A DNA stretch of 64,000 nucleotides from Leucobacter sp. Ag1 (GCF_000980875.1 NZ_LAYO01000095.1:1-64000); one strand, 5' to 3'. Shown: positions 42,164-50,285, numbered from the stretch's first letter. The notes: generated by a model from the letters alone, not told the origin. Numbers and translations are program-made.

Positions 42164-43342
42164 TTACTTCGACGGCAGCTTCAGCCAGTCGTCCGCGGCC
42201 TTGGCCCAGGCGTTCGTGCCGGACTTCAGCACGACCGGCCAGCCGCCGGGCTCGTAGTCCTGCGCGGCGACCTGCTTGAACTGGTAGGGGTAGGCGATCA
42301 TCTTGTTCTCGATCGGCTTCATCTCGTCGAGCGCCTTGGCGACGCTCTCGCGGGTGATGTCGCCCTTGATGCTCTTGAGCACCTCGACCATGAAGGTCGC
42401 CGAGAGGTAGCCGCCCTGGCTGAACGAGGTCAGGGTGATGTCGTTCTTCTTCATCAGCGCCTTCCAATCGGCGTTGATGTCGCTGTCCTCGGTGAAGGGG
42501 TAGAACTCGGCGGGGACGTAGACGCCGGCCGCACTGTTCGACACGGCCTTCGCGAAGCTCTCGCTGTAGGTCGAGGTGAGGAACAGGAAGGTGACGTCGT
42601 CCCAGCCCTGCTGGTTCGCGGCCTTGATCTGGCCGATCGCGTCGGGCTCGACGGCGTTGCTCACGATGGCCGTGCAGCCGGCCTTCTTCGCCTTCACGAT
42701 GTAGGGGGTGTAGTCGGCGCCGCCGTAGGGCACGGTGTCGTCGACGAGCACGGGCTTCTTCCCGGTGATCGAGCTCCAGCGGTCGACGGCGGCCTTGTAG
42801 GCGGGGCCGGTCGAACCGATGACGCTCGTGAACACGCAGAGCTTGTCGAGGCCGAGCTTCTCGGATCCGTAGAGCATCGTCAGCGTGGTGTCGTTGAAGG
42901 GGCCGATGTTGACCGGCGCGATGTTCGGCGACTTGAAGCAGCCGGGATCGACGCCGATGCCCTGGATCGAGCGCACCTTCTCCTGCTCGTAGTACTTCGC
43001 GTTGATCTCGCAGTCGAGCAGCGATGCCGATCCGACCAGCGCGACGACCTCGTCGCTGCCGATCAGCTGGCGGGCCGATGCCGTGGCCGTCGCGGGGTCG
43101 GCCTTGTCGTCGGTGATCTTGTATTCGATCTTGCGGCCGTTGATGCCGCCCTTGGCGTTGACCTCGTCGAAGACGGCCTTCGCGGCCTGCGAGGCCTCGG
43201 GGAAGGTGGCCGGGCCGCTGATGGTGTTGACGGAGCCGAGCTTGATCGGCCCGCCACCGCCGCCGTCGCTTCCGGCGCAGCCGCTGAGCGCGAGCGCTGC
43301 GGCCGCGGTCAGGGCCGCAGCCGCCAGGAGTCGTTTCTTCAT
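42164..43342 (-). CDS. Branched-chain amino acid-type ABC substrate-binding lipoprotein (LivK-like)
   Basis: A 392-residue periplasmic-binding-protein type I lipoprotein. Lipobox ALSGC gives Cys22. The mature start IKLGSVNTISGPATFPEASQAAKAVFDEVNAKGGINGRKIE is the standard LivK opening, followed by VALVGSASLLDCEINAKYYEQ and PFNDTTLTMLYGSEKLGLDKLCVF. GAGAGGA lies eight bases before the ATG. It follows the MoaF gene by 43 bases and is separated from LivH by a strong hairpin. The ligand cannot be inferred from sequence alone. Confidence 0.93.
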   Translation of the reverse strand: MKKRLLAAAALTAAAALALSGCAGSDGGGGGPIKLGSVNTISGPATFPEASQAAKAVFDEVNAKGGINGRKIEYKITDDKADPATATASARQLIGSDEVVALVGSASLLDCEINAKYYEQEKVRSIQGIGVDPGCFKSPNIAPVNIGPFNDTTLTMLYGSEKLGLDKLCVFTSVIGSTGPAYKAAVDRWSSITGKKPVLVDDTVPYGGADYTPYIVKAKKAGCTAIVSNAVEPDAIGQIKAANQQGWDDVTFLFLTSTYSESFAKAVSNSAAGVYVPAEFYPFTEDSDINADWKALMKKNDITLTSFSQGGYLSATFMVEVLKSIKGDITRESVAKALDEMKPIENKMIAYPYQFKQVAAQDYEPGGWPVVLKSGTNAWAKAADDWLKLPSK

Positions 43343-43385
43343 GTCGGTTCCTCTCGGGACAGGTGAGGGTGAGGTGATGCGGGAG

Positions 43386-44213
43386 TCAGACCGGTTGCAC
43401 GTCGGGGTAGGCGACCGATCCGAGGGGGTAGATGTGCCCGCCGGCGCGGGAGTGCTCGGCGCGGCCGTCGCCCGTGATCCCGAGGAAGATCCCCGTGGTC
43501 ATGAGCTGGGTGCCGAGGTCGTGCAGCCAGACGCTGGCGACCGCGATACGGAACTCGCGGAAGCAGAACAGGTAGAGGCCGTCCGCGAACTTCCACACGG
43601 TCGACAGGTCCATGTCGCCGTGGCCGCGCTGCACGCCCTGGACGCACTGCCAGGCGTAGCGCTCGCTCGACACGTACATGTGCTCGTAGAGGTGCTCGGG
43701 GCTGTAGCGGTACAGGTTGCGGCGGCCGATGAGGTCGCGCGACGGGCCGGGGACCTCGCCGGTGGCGGTGCCGCGGTCGGTCGTCGCGGCCCAGAACGTC
43801 TGCCCGACCCGGGGCTCCCCCTCGGTCTCGGACTCGGCGATCTCGGACCGGGTCACGAGCGCCCGGTGGGTGCGCTCGGAGTAGACGACCGTGATCGCCT
43901 CGCGCTCGCGCGTCTCGACGGGCAGGTTGAGGAACACGACGTCATCGCGCACCCGCACTGCGTCGTAGGGATCCCGCAGCTCGCCCGCGGTCGTGATGGA
44001 GCCGCTCGCCGACCAGGCGACCTCGCCGTCCTCGAAGGCGAGGCGCAGCTCGGTACCGTCGTCGAGCAGCAGGGCGAGCGTCTGCCCGTCGAGATCGATG
44101 CTCGGCAGGCGGTAGGTGTCGATCCCGGCCGCGAACTCGTCGTAGCTCCGCCACTCGTTCGGATCCGCGGCGGTCAGCTCGGCTGCGGTGGGTGCTGCTG
44201 CGGGGGTCGTCAT
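43386..44213 (-). CDS. MoaF-like protein (MoaF N- and C-terminal domains)
   Basis: A 275-residue cytoplasmic protein. The C-terminal half matches the MoaF pattern: NLYRYSPEHLYEHMYVSSERYAWQCVQG, then FADGLYLFCFREFRIAVASV and a Gly-rich HIYPLGSVAYP. The N-terminal half, with ELRLAFEDGEVAWS and DDVVFLNLPVETREREAITVVYSE, forms a lipocalin-like beta barrel. Despite the old molybdenum cofactor F name, members accompany catabolic and sulfatase/amine regulons, with no proven reaction. It heads the LivKHMGF operon and follows an AraC regulator gene, so it may bind or convert the imported compound (inference). Confidence 0.8.
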   Translation of the reverse strand: MTTPAAAPTAAELTAADPNEWRSYDEFAAGIDTYRLPSIDLDGQTLALLLDDGTELRLAFEDGEVAWSASGSITTAGELRDPYDAVRVRDDVVFLNLPVETREREAITVVYSERTHRALVTRSEIAESETEGEPRVGQTFWAATTDRGTATGEVPGPSRDLIGRRNLYRYSPEHLYEHMYVSSERYAWQCVQGVQRGHGDMDLSTVWKFADGLYLFCFREFRIAVASVWLHDLGTQLMTTGIFLGITGDGRAEHSRAGGHIYPLGSVAYPDVQPV

Positions 44214-44313
44214 CGTCCCGGGGTCCTTTCAGCGCGTCGGTCATGAGGACGTCGCATCGCGCGCCCAGCCGTCGACTGGAGAGCTTCGATGCTCGTCTTG
44301 CGCTCACTGTAGG

Positions 44314-44344
44314 GAGCGGTGAGCCGACCCGGACCGCACCGCTC
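44314..44344 (-). terminator. Hairpin after the AraC regulator gene
   Basis: GAGCGGTG at 44314-44321 pairs with CACCGCTC at 44337-44344. It is 40 bases past the AraC stop, and 100 bases of leader remain before MoaF. It probably ends regulator transcription and leaves MoaF with its own promoter. Confidence 0.55.
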
Positions 44345-44383
44345 GCGCAGCGACAAGGGGCGTGGCGCTCCGGTCAATCCGGG

Positions 44384-45361
44384 TCACGAAGCGGTTGCGG
44401 AGCGCTCCCCGAGACGCAGCTCGCTCGGCGAGACGCCGAACGCCGCCTTGAACGTGCGGCTGAAGTAGGCGGCCTCGGTGAAGCCCCAGCGCGCCGCGAT
44501 GCTCGCGACGGTGCGGTCGGCGAACACGGGATCCAGCAGGTCGGCGCGGCAGCGGTCGAGCCGACGCGACCGGATCCAGGCGGACACGGTGGTGCCGGTG
44601 CGACGGAAGACCGCGCTCAGGTGGCTCGTCGAGACGTAGTGCGCCGCCGCGATGCGCCCGGGCGAGAGGTCCGGCGACGCGAGATGGTCGTCGATGTAGG
44701 CGTAGATGCGCTGCAGCAGCTGGTGGTGCGGGTCCCGCTGCACCGGATCCGTGTCGGCGATCCCCGAGACGAGCGTGGTGACGAGGTCGAGCGCGGTGCG
44801 GGCGAGCTTGCCCCGCAGCGGATCGCTCATCGCGGTCAGCTGGGCGGGGAACTGCGCGAGGAACGCCGTCGCGACCGAGGCGAGCGCGGGATGCCGCTCG
44901 CCGAGCACCACCGCGGTGAGCTGCTCGGCGTACGGCACGGGCAGCAAGTGCTTCGGGAACATCATGACGAGGTTGCGGAAGCTCTCGTCGAGCAGCAGCG
45001 AGTACGGCTGTGAGGTATCGGTGATGGTCAGGGATCCCGGCCCGAGCGCCGCCTCGCGACCGTCCTGCACCAGGATCCCGCTGCCCTGCTGCAGCAGCCC
45101 GATCTTGTAGTACCCGCTGCCGCCGTTCGCGATCGTCTCGGGCGTGCGTTCGACGAGGTGCGGGCACGCCGTCACCTCGGTGAACACGATGTCGCCGGCC
45201 GAGACGGAGTGCATGCGCGCCGCGAACGGCGTCTCCCGCTCCGTGGTGATCCGCAGCGGGACGAACGACGCGGAGACCATGCTGCGGAACGCGGCGAGGC
45301 TGTCGGTCTGGGCGACGCCGGACCCGCCCCACGCGCCGTGCGGTGCGGTCGTGCGCTGCAT
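44384..45361 (-). CDS. AraC family regulator with FeaR/AtsR-like sensor domain
   Basis: A 325-residue regulator. Residues 1-190 are an AraC_binding_2-type domain (SLAAFRSMVSASFVPLRITT, SGYYKIGLLQQGSGILVQDGREAALGPGSLTI, FRNLVMMFPKHLLP), usual in regulators of aromatic or amine catabolism. The DNA-binding part holds IAAAHYVSTSHLSAVFRRTG and IAARWGFTEAAYFSRTFKAAFGVSPSELR. ATG 45361 follows GGAG. It is upstream of, and in line with, the MoaF-Liv operon, which it most likely activates when the transported compound binds. Confidence 0.9.
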   Translation of the reverse strand: MQRTTAPHGAWGGSGVAQTDSLAAFRSMVSASFVPLRITTERETPFAARMHSVSAGDIVFTEVTACPHLVERTPETIANGGSGYYKIGLLQQGSGILVQDGREAALGPGSLTITDTSQPYSLLLDESFRNLVMMFPKHLLPVPYAEQLTAVVLGERHPALASVATAFLAQFPAQLTAMSDPLRGKLARTALDLVTTLVSGIADTDPVQRDPHHQLLQRIYAYIDDHLASPDLSPGRIAAAHYVSTSHLSAVFRRTGTTVSAWIRSRRLDRCRADLLDPVFADRTVASIAARWGFTEAAYFSRTFKAAFGVSPSELRLGERSATAS

Positions 45362-45554
45362 CTGCTCCACCCGCCTTCGGGCCGCCGCCCGAGGGCGGGC
45401 GCGGGGTCGCCGACGCGCGTCCTCGCGGCGCCGGAGCCGCTGTGCACGCGAGCGTACACGCACGCGACCGCGGTGTCTGCGGCTGCGGCCGGACCGGGGC
45501 CGCTGGGTCAAGGGGTCGGCGTGGAGAGGCAAGGGTGCGGCGGGTTCGGGTTCG

Positions 45555-45624
45555 GAAGGAGATTCGCGCTCAAACGGAGATTCTGAGCGATTTCGTCCTT
45601 CTGAACGCGGATCTCCTCCCGAAG
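45555..45624. repeat. 70-bp direct repeat, copy 1
   Basis: The sequence matches 46931-47000 at about 63 of 70 positions. It begins GAAGGAGATTCGCGCTC and ends ATCTCCTCCCGAAG, with an internal GGAGAT/ATCTCC inverted pair. It lies five bases after the AlkD-like gene. Together with copy 2 it brackets the AlkD-MarR pair. Confidence 0.88.
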
Positions 45625-45628
45625 AGCG

Positions 45629-46396
45629 TCACGGTCGCGCGTCGTCGAGCGAGCGGAGACCGCGGCGCAGGATCCGACGGGTTTCGGGCCCGGGGCTCTC
45701 CCGCACCCATCGGATCGCGAGATCGCGCGCCCACTCGGGACTCGACTTCGCCGCGTCGTTGATCCAGTTCGCGACCGAGTCCTGCACGTACGTCGACGGG
45801 TCGGCGCGCAGCGGCTCCAGGATCGGCAGGCCCCGATCCGGTTCCGCTCCGAGCACCGCGATGCGCTTCGCCCACACCCCGCGCGGACGCAGGGTCTCGC
45901 TCGCGAAGCGGCGGATCCGCTCCGATGGATCGCTCGTCAGCTCGGCGAGCGCGGCGATGCCCTCCTCGAGTTCGGCGGCGAGCCGATCCCGCACGGCCAT
46001 CCAGGCCCACTCGCGCACCCCGAAGTGCGAGTCGTCGGCTGCCGGCAGGATCAGCGCGACGAGTTCGCGCGGGGATCCCGGCTCCGCGGCGAGGGCGAAC
46101 CAGGCCCACCCGCGCACCGTGTCCGAAGGGTGCCGCGTGAGGTCGGAGCAGGCCGATGCCTCGAGGTGGGCGCGGAGCGCTGCGCCGATGGCGCGCATCC
46201 GAGCCAGGATGCCGAGCTCTCCTGCCGCTCGCACCTCGGCCACGAGCTCGGAGGACGCGTCCGGGATCGCGTGCGCGAGCAGCACCGCATGGTCCAGCGC
46301 GGTGATCTCGACGAGCGTGCGCGACTCGATGAGGCCGCGCTGCACCTCGTCGCGCGGCGCGGACGGGCGGTTCCGGGATCCGGTCGCCAGGCTCAC
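45629..46396 (-). CDS. DNA alkylation repair-like HEAT-repeat protein
   Basis: A 255-residue alpha-helical protein. The C-terminal half has the AlkC/AlkD-type HEAT pattern: SDPSERIRRFASETLRPRGVWAKRI and DPSTYVQDSVANWINDAAKSSPEWARDLAIRWV, ending ETRRILRRGLRSL. Family members remove or bind alkylated DNA bases. Here the N-terminal part seems short and no catalytic Asp can be assigned with confidence. The GTG start overlaps the MarR stop (GTGA), so the pair is coupled. Confidence 0.8.
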   Translation of the reverse strand: MSLATGSRNRPSAPRDEVQRGLIESRTLVEITALDHAVLLAHAIPDASSELVAEVRAAGELGILARMRAIGAALRAHLEASACSDLTRHPSDTVRGWAWFALAAEPGSPRELVALILPAADDSHFGVREWAWMAVRDRLAAELEEGIAALAELTSDPSERIRRFASETLRPRGVWAKRIAVLGAEPDRGLPILEPLRADPSTYVQDSVANWINDAAKSSPEWARDLAIRWVRESPGPETRRILRRGLRSLDDARP

Positions 46397-46872
46397 GCCG
46401 TGGCCGCCGCGTTGCGCTGGATCGTGGCGAGGGCATCGACGCAGACGGTCGCGGTATCGGATCCGATGCCATCCGTGAGCCGCTGGAGCCAGGTCCCGTA
46501 GCGCGGGGCGAGCTCGGCCAGCAGCGCCTCCCCTGCCGGGGTGGAACGCAGGATGAGCGCGCGGCGGTCGCTCGGATCGGGTTCGCGGGCCGCCCACCCC
46601 GCACGGGCGAGCCCGTCGACGAGTCCCGTGACCGTGGCCCGGGTCACTCCCAACCGCTCGGCGATCCTCGCGGGTGCCGCCCCCGGCTCCGCCGAGATCG
46701 CGAGGAGTGCGGCGAAGCGCCCCTCGGAGAGTCCGTACGGTTCGAGGAGTGCAGCGCACTCGGCGTCGATGCGGCGCGCCGTGGTGAGCAGTCCCATCAC
46801 CAGCTCCGCTGCGAGCCCGCCGCCCGCGCGCTCGAGGAGCAGGGCGTGCTTGGTGTCGATCATCGCGTTCAT
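46393..46872 (-). CDS. MarR family transcriptional regulator
   Basis: A 159-residue winged-helix regulator. The recognition region reads APARIAERLGVTRATVTGLVDGLARAGWAAREPDPSDRRALILRSTPAG, with the D-x-R-x-x-x wing of MarR. It contains Cys only in ECAALLEP and VCVDAL, so redox sensing is uncertain. The leader on the minus strand has GGTGG four bases before the ATG and a CACC-GGTG inverted repeat just upstream, likely its own operator. It is coupled to the AlkD-like gene. Confidence 0.88.
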   Translation of the reverse strand: MNAMIDTKHALLLERAGGGLAAELVMGLLTTARRIDAECAALLEPYGLSEGRFAALLAISAEPGAAPARIAERLGVTRATVTGLVDGLARAGWAAREPDPSDRRALILRSTPAGEALLAELAPRYGTWLQRLTDGIGSDTATVCVDALATIQRNAAATA

Positions 46873-46930
46873 TAGCCACCAAACTATCAGGTGACTGACT
46901 TACTGCTCACACTGCCACGGTCGCTGCTGA

Positions 46931-47000
46931 GAAGGAAATTCGCGCTCAAACGGAGATTCTGGGCGTTTTCGTCCGACTGAACGCGGATCTCCGTCCGAAG
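46931..47000. repeat. 70-bp direct repeat, copy 2
   Basis: It is the same orientation and length as 45555-45624 with about seven mismatches. It lies just upstream of the MarR promoter, 1,376 bases from copy 1. Such paired elements may be intergenic repeats or scars of an inserted segment. Confidence 0.88.
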
Positions 47001-47031
47001 CCGACTCGAACCGATCCGGATGCGGCGGCGA

Positions 47032-47226
47032 TCACCCGTAGGGGTTGGCGGTCTTCTTGTCGGCGTCGATATCGCGGATGAGTGCGGGATCGGCCAAGCC
47101 CTTGCGCGGGTCGACGTTCTCGCCCTCGTGTTCGGTCGCGCCATCCAGGACGGGCTCGTCCACGGTCTCGGAAGTCTTCGGGTCGCGGTCGGCGGGCTGC
47201 TTTGTGGGTTCGCTCGTGTCGTTCAT
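47032..47226 (-). CDS. Small acidic hypothetical protein, 64 residues
   Basis: A hydrophilic ORF, MNDTSEPTKQPADRDP onward, ending GLADPALIRDIDADKKTANPYG. It has no Cys, no membrane segment and low complexity, so it may be intrinsically disordered. TAGCGT, a possible -10 element, lies close upstream of the ATG. I recognise no family, though short proteins with this acidic make-up are frequent in Microbacteriaceae. Confidence 0.5.
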   Translation of the reverse strand: MNDTSEPTKQPADRDPKTSETVDEPVLDGATEHEGENVDPRKGLADPALIRDIDADKKTANPYG

Positions 47227-47301
47227 GCGCCCTACGCTAAGGGCGCCGCGGCTCAGCATCACCCCCTTGAATTCTCAGGGATACCCCTTGGGGGGCGAGG
47301 A

Positions 47302-47547
47302 ATGTCGGATCCGCGCTCTACACTCCATGCCGTGAGCATCCGCGAGAGGCACGACCTCGGCCCCGAGCGCTCCCGCTTCGACGCGGGAAGCGCCGCCGAG
47401 ACCATCGCCGAACTCGACGCGCAGTACGCCGCCGGCGAGATCGATCGGCACGCCTACTTCGAGAAGAAGCAGAGCCTGGTGCGGCTCTTCCTGAAAGCGA
47501 CGACCACCCCGACCCGGCGGTCGCGGCGCTGGGAGACGGAGCTCTAG
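47302..47547 (+). CDS. Small SHOCT-like protein
   Basis: About 71-81 residues. IAELDAQYAAGEIDRHAYFEKKQSLVRLFL matches the SHOCT-type helix pair seen at the ends of many short proteins. The basic tail is RRSRRWETEL. ATG 47302 has GAGGA almost touching it. GTG 47332 with TACACT eight bases upstream is an alternative leaderless start. Function unknown. The gene overlaps the convergent membrane ORF by four bases. Confidence 0.6.
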   Translation: MSDPRSTLHAVSIRERHDLGPERSRFDAGSAAETIAELDAQYAAGEIDRHAYFEKKQSLVRLFLKATTTPTRRSRRWETEL

Positions 47548-47747
47548 GCCGTAGCCCGCACGCGCTGGACGACGACCGGGCGCACCGCGCTCGGCTGCGA
47601 CCTGGTCCGGCTCGCGAGCTCCACCAGCACGAAGAACACCAGCGCGAGCCAGAGCGCCGTCGGAGCACCGGCCCCCGTCACCCAGAGGAACCAGAAGTAG
47701 GCGCAGATCCCCCACACGATCGATTCCAGCGTGCCACCCCGACTCAT
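47544..47747 (-). CDS. Small membrane protein, 67 residues
   Basis: A short ORF with two hydrophobic stretches (IVWGICAYFWFLWVTGAG and TALWLALVFFVLVELAS) and a basic tail. Start ATG 47747 (MSRGG). No family recognised. Its stop overlaps the SHOCT-like gene. Confidence 0.55.
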   Translation of the reverse strand: MSRGGTLESIVWGICAYFWFLWVTGAGAPTALWLALVFFVLVELASRTRSQPSAVRPVVVQRVRATA

Positions 47748-47858
47748 GCCCCGATCATCTCGCGACCGGGCCGGCGATGCAAGATCCACATCCGGTTTCA
47801 TCCGGCGAGCACACCGAAGCCTCTTCCCTACGCCTCGAACCCGAGTGCGCTCACAGCA

Positions 47859-47914
47859 AAAGTATCTTGACGTCGAGATACTTTCGGCGTCTAATGAAGG
47901 TAAACCTAACTTTC
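47859..47914 (+). promoter_or_regulatory. Promoter with 26-bp palindrome and iron-box-like site
   Basis: A -35 TTGACG (47867-47872), a 17-bp spacer and a -10 TCTAAT (47890-47895) form a near-consensus promoter for the mmgE-comA pair. The -35 is inside a 26-bp near-perfect inverted repeat (47859-47884) with arms AAAGTATCT and AGATACTTT, so binding there would repress. At 47896-47914 the sequence GAAGGTAAACCTAACTTTC matches 13 of 19 positions of the DtxR/IdeR box and covers the expected start site. Two regulators are therefore possible. Which proteins bind is inferred from motif shape. Confidence 0.65.
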
Positions 47915-47936
47915 ATCGGATGATTGGAGTCGAGGC

Positions 47937-49337
47937 ATGACCGAAGTGCAGGATCTCGCCCGTTTCGTGGGCCGCGCGCGCATCGAGGACCTGAGCGCGG
48001 AGGCGCTCGAACAGCTCAAGATCCGGGTGCTCGACACCCTCGGGGTCGCGATCGGAGCGCTCGACGCCGAACCGATCGCAGCGATCCGCGGGCTGCTCGA
48101 GGATCTCGGCGGCACCCCCACCGCCACGCTCATCGGCGGCGGCGCGACCAGCCCCGAGCGCGCCGCGTTCTTCAACAGCGCGCTCAGCCGCTACCTCGAC
48201 TTCATGGACTCCTATCTCGCCCCGGGCGAGACGAACCACCCCTCCGACAACCTGGGCGCGGTGCTCGCCGCCGCAGAATCCGTCGACGCCACCGGAGCCG
48301 AATTCCTCACGGCGCTCGCGGTCGCCTACCAGGTGCACACGCGCCTCTCCGACGAAGCACCGGTGCGCGCCCGCGGCTTCGACCACACCACGCAGGGTGC
48401 GTTCGCGGTCGCCGCAGGCGCGGCCAAGGCGCTCCGCCTCACCGAGGAGCAGACCGCGAACGCGGTCGCCATCGCCGGCACCGCGAACGTCGCCCTCCGC
48501 GTCACCCGCACCGGCAACCTGAGCCACTGGAAGGGACTCGCCTACCCGCACGTCTCGCAGACGGGCACCTTCGCGGCGCTGCTCGCCGGTCGCGGGATCA
48601 CCGGCCCCGAGGCCGTGTTCGAGGGGAACAAGGGTTTCGAGGACTCGGTCTCGGGCCCCTTCGACCTGGACTGGTCGCAGGAGGACCTGGAGCGGGTCCG
48701 CCGCACCATCGTCAAGAAGCACAACGCCGAGATCCACTCGCAGTCCGCGCTCGACGCGGCGCAGGACATCCGGGCACAGGATGGCTTCACTCCGCGGGCC
48801 ATCGCGCAGGTGCGGCTCACGACCTTCGACGTCGCGCACTCCATCATCGGCGGCGGCGAGGAGGGCGACAAGCGGCTGGTGCGCACGAAGGAGGAGGCCG
48901 ACCATTCGCTGCCGTGGATGCTCGCCGTCGTGCTGCTCGACGGCCGGCTGACGCCCGAGCAGTACGCACCCGAGCGCATCGTCGCGGCCGACGTTCAGGG
49001 CCTCATGACCCGCGTCGTGATCACGCCCAGCGACGAGCTCTCGGCCCGGTTCCCCGCGCATATGCCCGCCGACCTGGAGGTCGAGCTGGTCGACGGCACG
49101 GTGTTCCGCTCCTCGCAGGACAGCTACCACGGCTTCCACGACGACCCGCTCGACTGGGAGGCCGCACGCGCGAAGTTCGACGCGCTCGCCTCCCCCTTCG
49201 CGCCCGCGGCGCTGCGCGACGAGATCGCCGGGATCGTGCGCGAGCTCGACCGCCGCAGCACCCGGGAGCTGACCGCGGCGCTCGCCCGCGTCCCGCGCAC
49301 CCGCAGCGGCGCGCACAGCGCCGGCGGCGCCCACTGA
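47937..49337 (+). CDS. MmgE/PrpD family protein
   Basis: A 466-residue all-helical MmgE/PrpD protein, a family with 2-methylcitrate dehydratase, cis-aconitate decarboxylase and iminodisuccinate epimerase activities. Visible family features are LKIRVLDTLGVAIGALDAEP, FFNSALSRYLDFMDSYLAPGETNHPSDNLGAVLAAAE and KGLAYPHVSQTGTFAALLA. KKHNAEIHSQSALDAA marks the start of the second domain. GGAG precedes the ATG by ten bases. It is followed after 31 bases by a ComA-family gene. The reaction is not set by sequence, and no propionate genes are nearby. Confidence 0.9.
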   Translation: MTEVQDLARFVGRARIEDLSAEALEQLKIRVLDTLGVAIGALDAEPIAAIRGLLEDLGGTPTATLIGGGATSPERAAFFNSALSRYLDFMDSYLAPGETNHPSDNLGAVLAAAESVDATGAEFLTALAVAYQVHTRLSDEAPVRARGFDHTTQGAFAVAAGAAKALRLTEEQTANAVAIAGTANVALRVTRTGNLSHWKGLAYPHVSQTGTFAALLAGRGITGPEAVFEGNKGFEDSVSGPFDLDWSQEDLERVRRTIVKKHNAEIHSQSALDAAQDIRAQDGFTPRAIAQVRLTTFDVAHSIIGGGEEGDKRLVRTKEEADHSLPWMLAVVLLDGRLTPEQYAPERIVAADVQGLMTRVVITPSDELSARFPAHMPADLEVELVDGTVFRSSQDSYHGFHDDPLDWEAARAKFDALASPFAPAALRDEIAGIVRELDRRSTRELTAALARVPRTRSGAHSAGGAH

Positions 49338-49368
49338 CCGACTCGACCCACCGCAGAAAGGAGCTCCC

Positions 49369-50217
49369 ATGAGCACCGCAGTCCCCCACGACGTCTCCTT
49401 CAACTTCGTCCCCCGCGCCTACCGCCCGGCGAAGCCACGCAACTTCGGCATCACCGAGATCCGCGCCCCCTATTACGACACCTTCGGTACCCGGCACCTG
49501 CAGGACGTGTTCGACGTCGCCGGCCAGTGGGTCGACGGCATCAAATGGGCGGGCGGATCCTTCGCCCTGCTGCCGCAGGATCAGGTCCGCGCCTTCAGCG
49601 ACATCGCCCACGAGCACGGCTCCTACGTCTCGTCGGGCGGCTGGATCGAGACCGTGCTCCGCTACGGCGACGACGCGGTCGATCACTACCTGAAGGAGGC
49701 GAAGGAGGTCGGATTCGACGTCATCGAGATCTCCACAGGCTTCATCATGCTCAATACTTCGGGTCTGCTCCGTCTCGTCGACAAGGTCGTGAAGGCCGGT
49801 CTGAAGGCGAAGCCCGAGCTCGGGATCCAGATCGGATCCGGCGGCGATTCGGGTGAGGCCGAACTCGCCGTCGAGGGCGCGAAGGACATCGGCGACCTCA
49901 TCGACCGCGGCCGCCGAGCGCTCGACGCGGGCGCCTCGATCATCATGATCGAATCCGAGGGCATCACCGAGAACGTGCGCGAGTGGAACACGGGCGCGGC
50001 GGCGTCCGTGATCAACGGGCTCGGGCTCGAGAACGTGATGTTCGAGGCCGCCGACGGCCCCGTGTTCGAGTGGTACGTCAAGAACTACGGCAACGAGGTG
50101 AACCTCTTCGTCGACCACAGCCAGGTGCTGCAGCTCGAGGGGTTGCGGCAGAACATCTGGGGCAACACGAGCACCTGGGGCAGGGTGATCAATCCGGCCC
50201 CGTCCGCCGAGAGCTGA
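49369..50217 (+). CDS. ComA (phosphosulfolactate synthase)-family protein
   Basis: A 282-residue TIM-barrel protein resembling ComA, which adds sulfite to phosphoenolpyruvate in coenzyme M synthesis. Matching strands are VDGIKWAGGSFALLP, YVSSGGWIETVL, FDVIEISTGF, ASIIMIESEGITENV and VNLFVDHSQVLQLEGLRQNIWG. Coenzyme M itself is not expected here and other com genes are absent, so the acceptor may differ. AAAGGAG is seven bases before the ATG. It is co-transcribed with mmgE/prpD and ended by the hairpin at 50253. The overall match to the family is good; the activity is inferred. Confidence 0.8.
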   Translation: MSTAVPHDVSFNFVPRAYRPAKPRNFGITEIRAPYYDTFGTRHLQDVFDVAGQWVDGIKWAGGSFALLPQDQVRAFSDIAHEHGSYVSSGGWIETVLRYGDDAVDHYLKEAKEVGFDVIEISTGFIMLNTSGLLRLVDKVVKAGLKAKPELGIQIGSGGDSGEAELAVEGAKDIGDLIDRGRRALDAGASIIMIESEGITENVREWNTGAAASVINGLGLENVMFEAADGPVFEWYVKNYGNEVNLFVDHSQVLQLEGLRQNIWGNTSTWGRVINPAPSAES

Positions 50218-50252
50218 TCGAGTCGGAGAAATCCGCATCGACCTGGCATTTT

Positions 50253-50285
50253 CCGGCCGGCTACCCCGCAGGGGTGGCCGGCCGG
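50253..50285 (+). terminator. Hairpin ending the mmgE-comA transcript
   Basis: CCGGCCGGCTACCCC and GGGGTGGCCGGCCGG pair with one G-T wobble around a three-base loop. It is 36 bases past the comA stop and 127 bases before the mevalonate kinase start, so the two operons are separate. Confidence 0.75.

Noticed and set aside
47859-47936. Riboswitch in the mmgE-comA leader
   Set aside because: The leader after the predicted start is only about 35 bases, too short; the symmetry fits protein operators.
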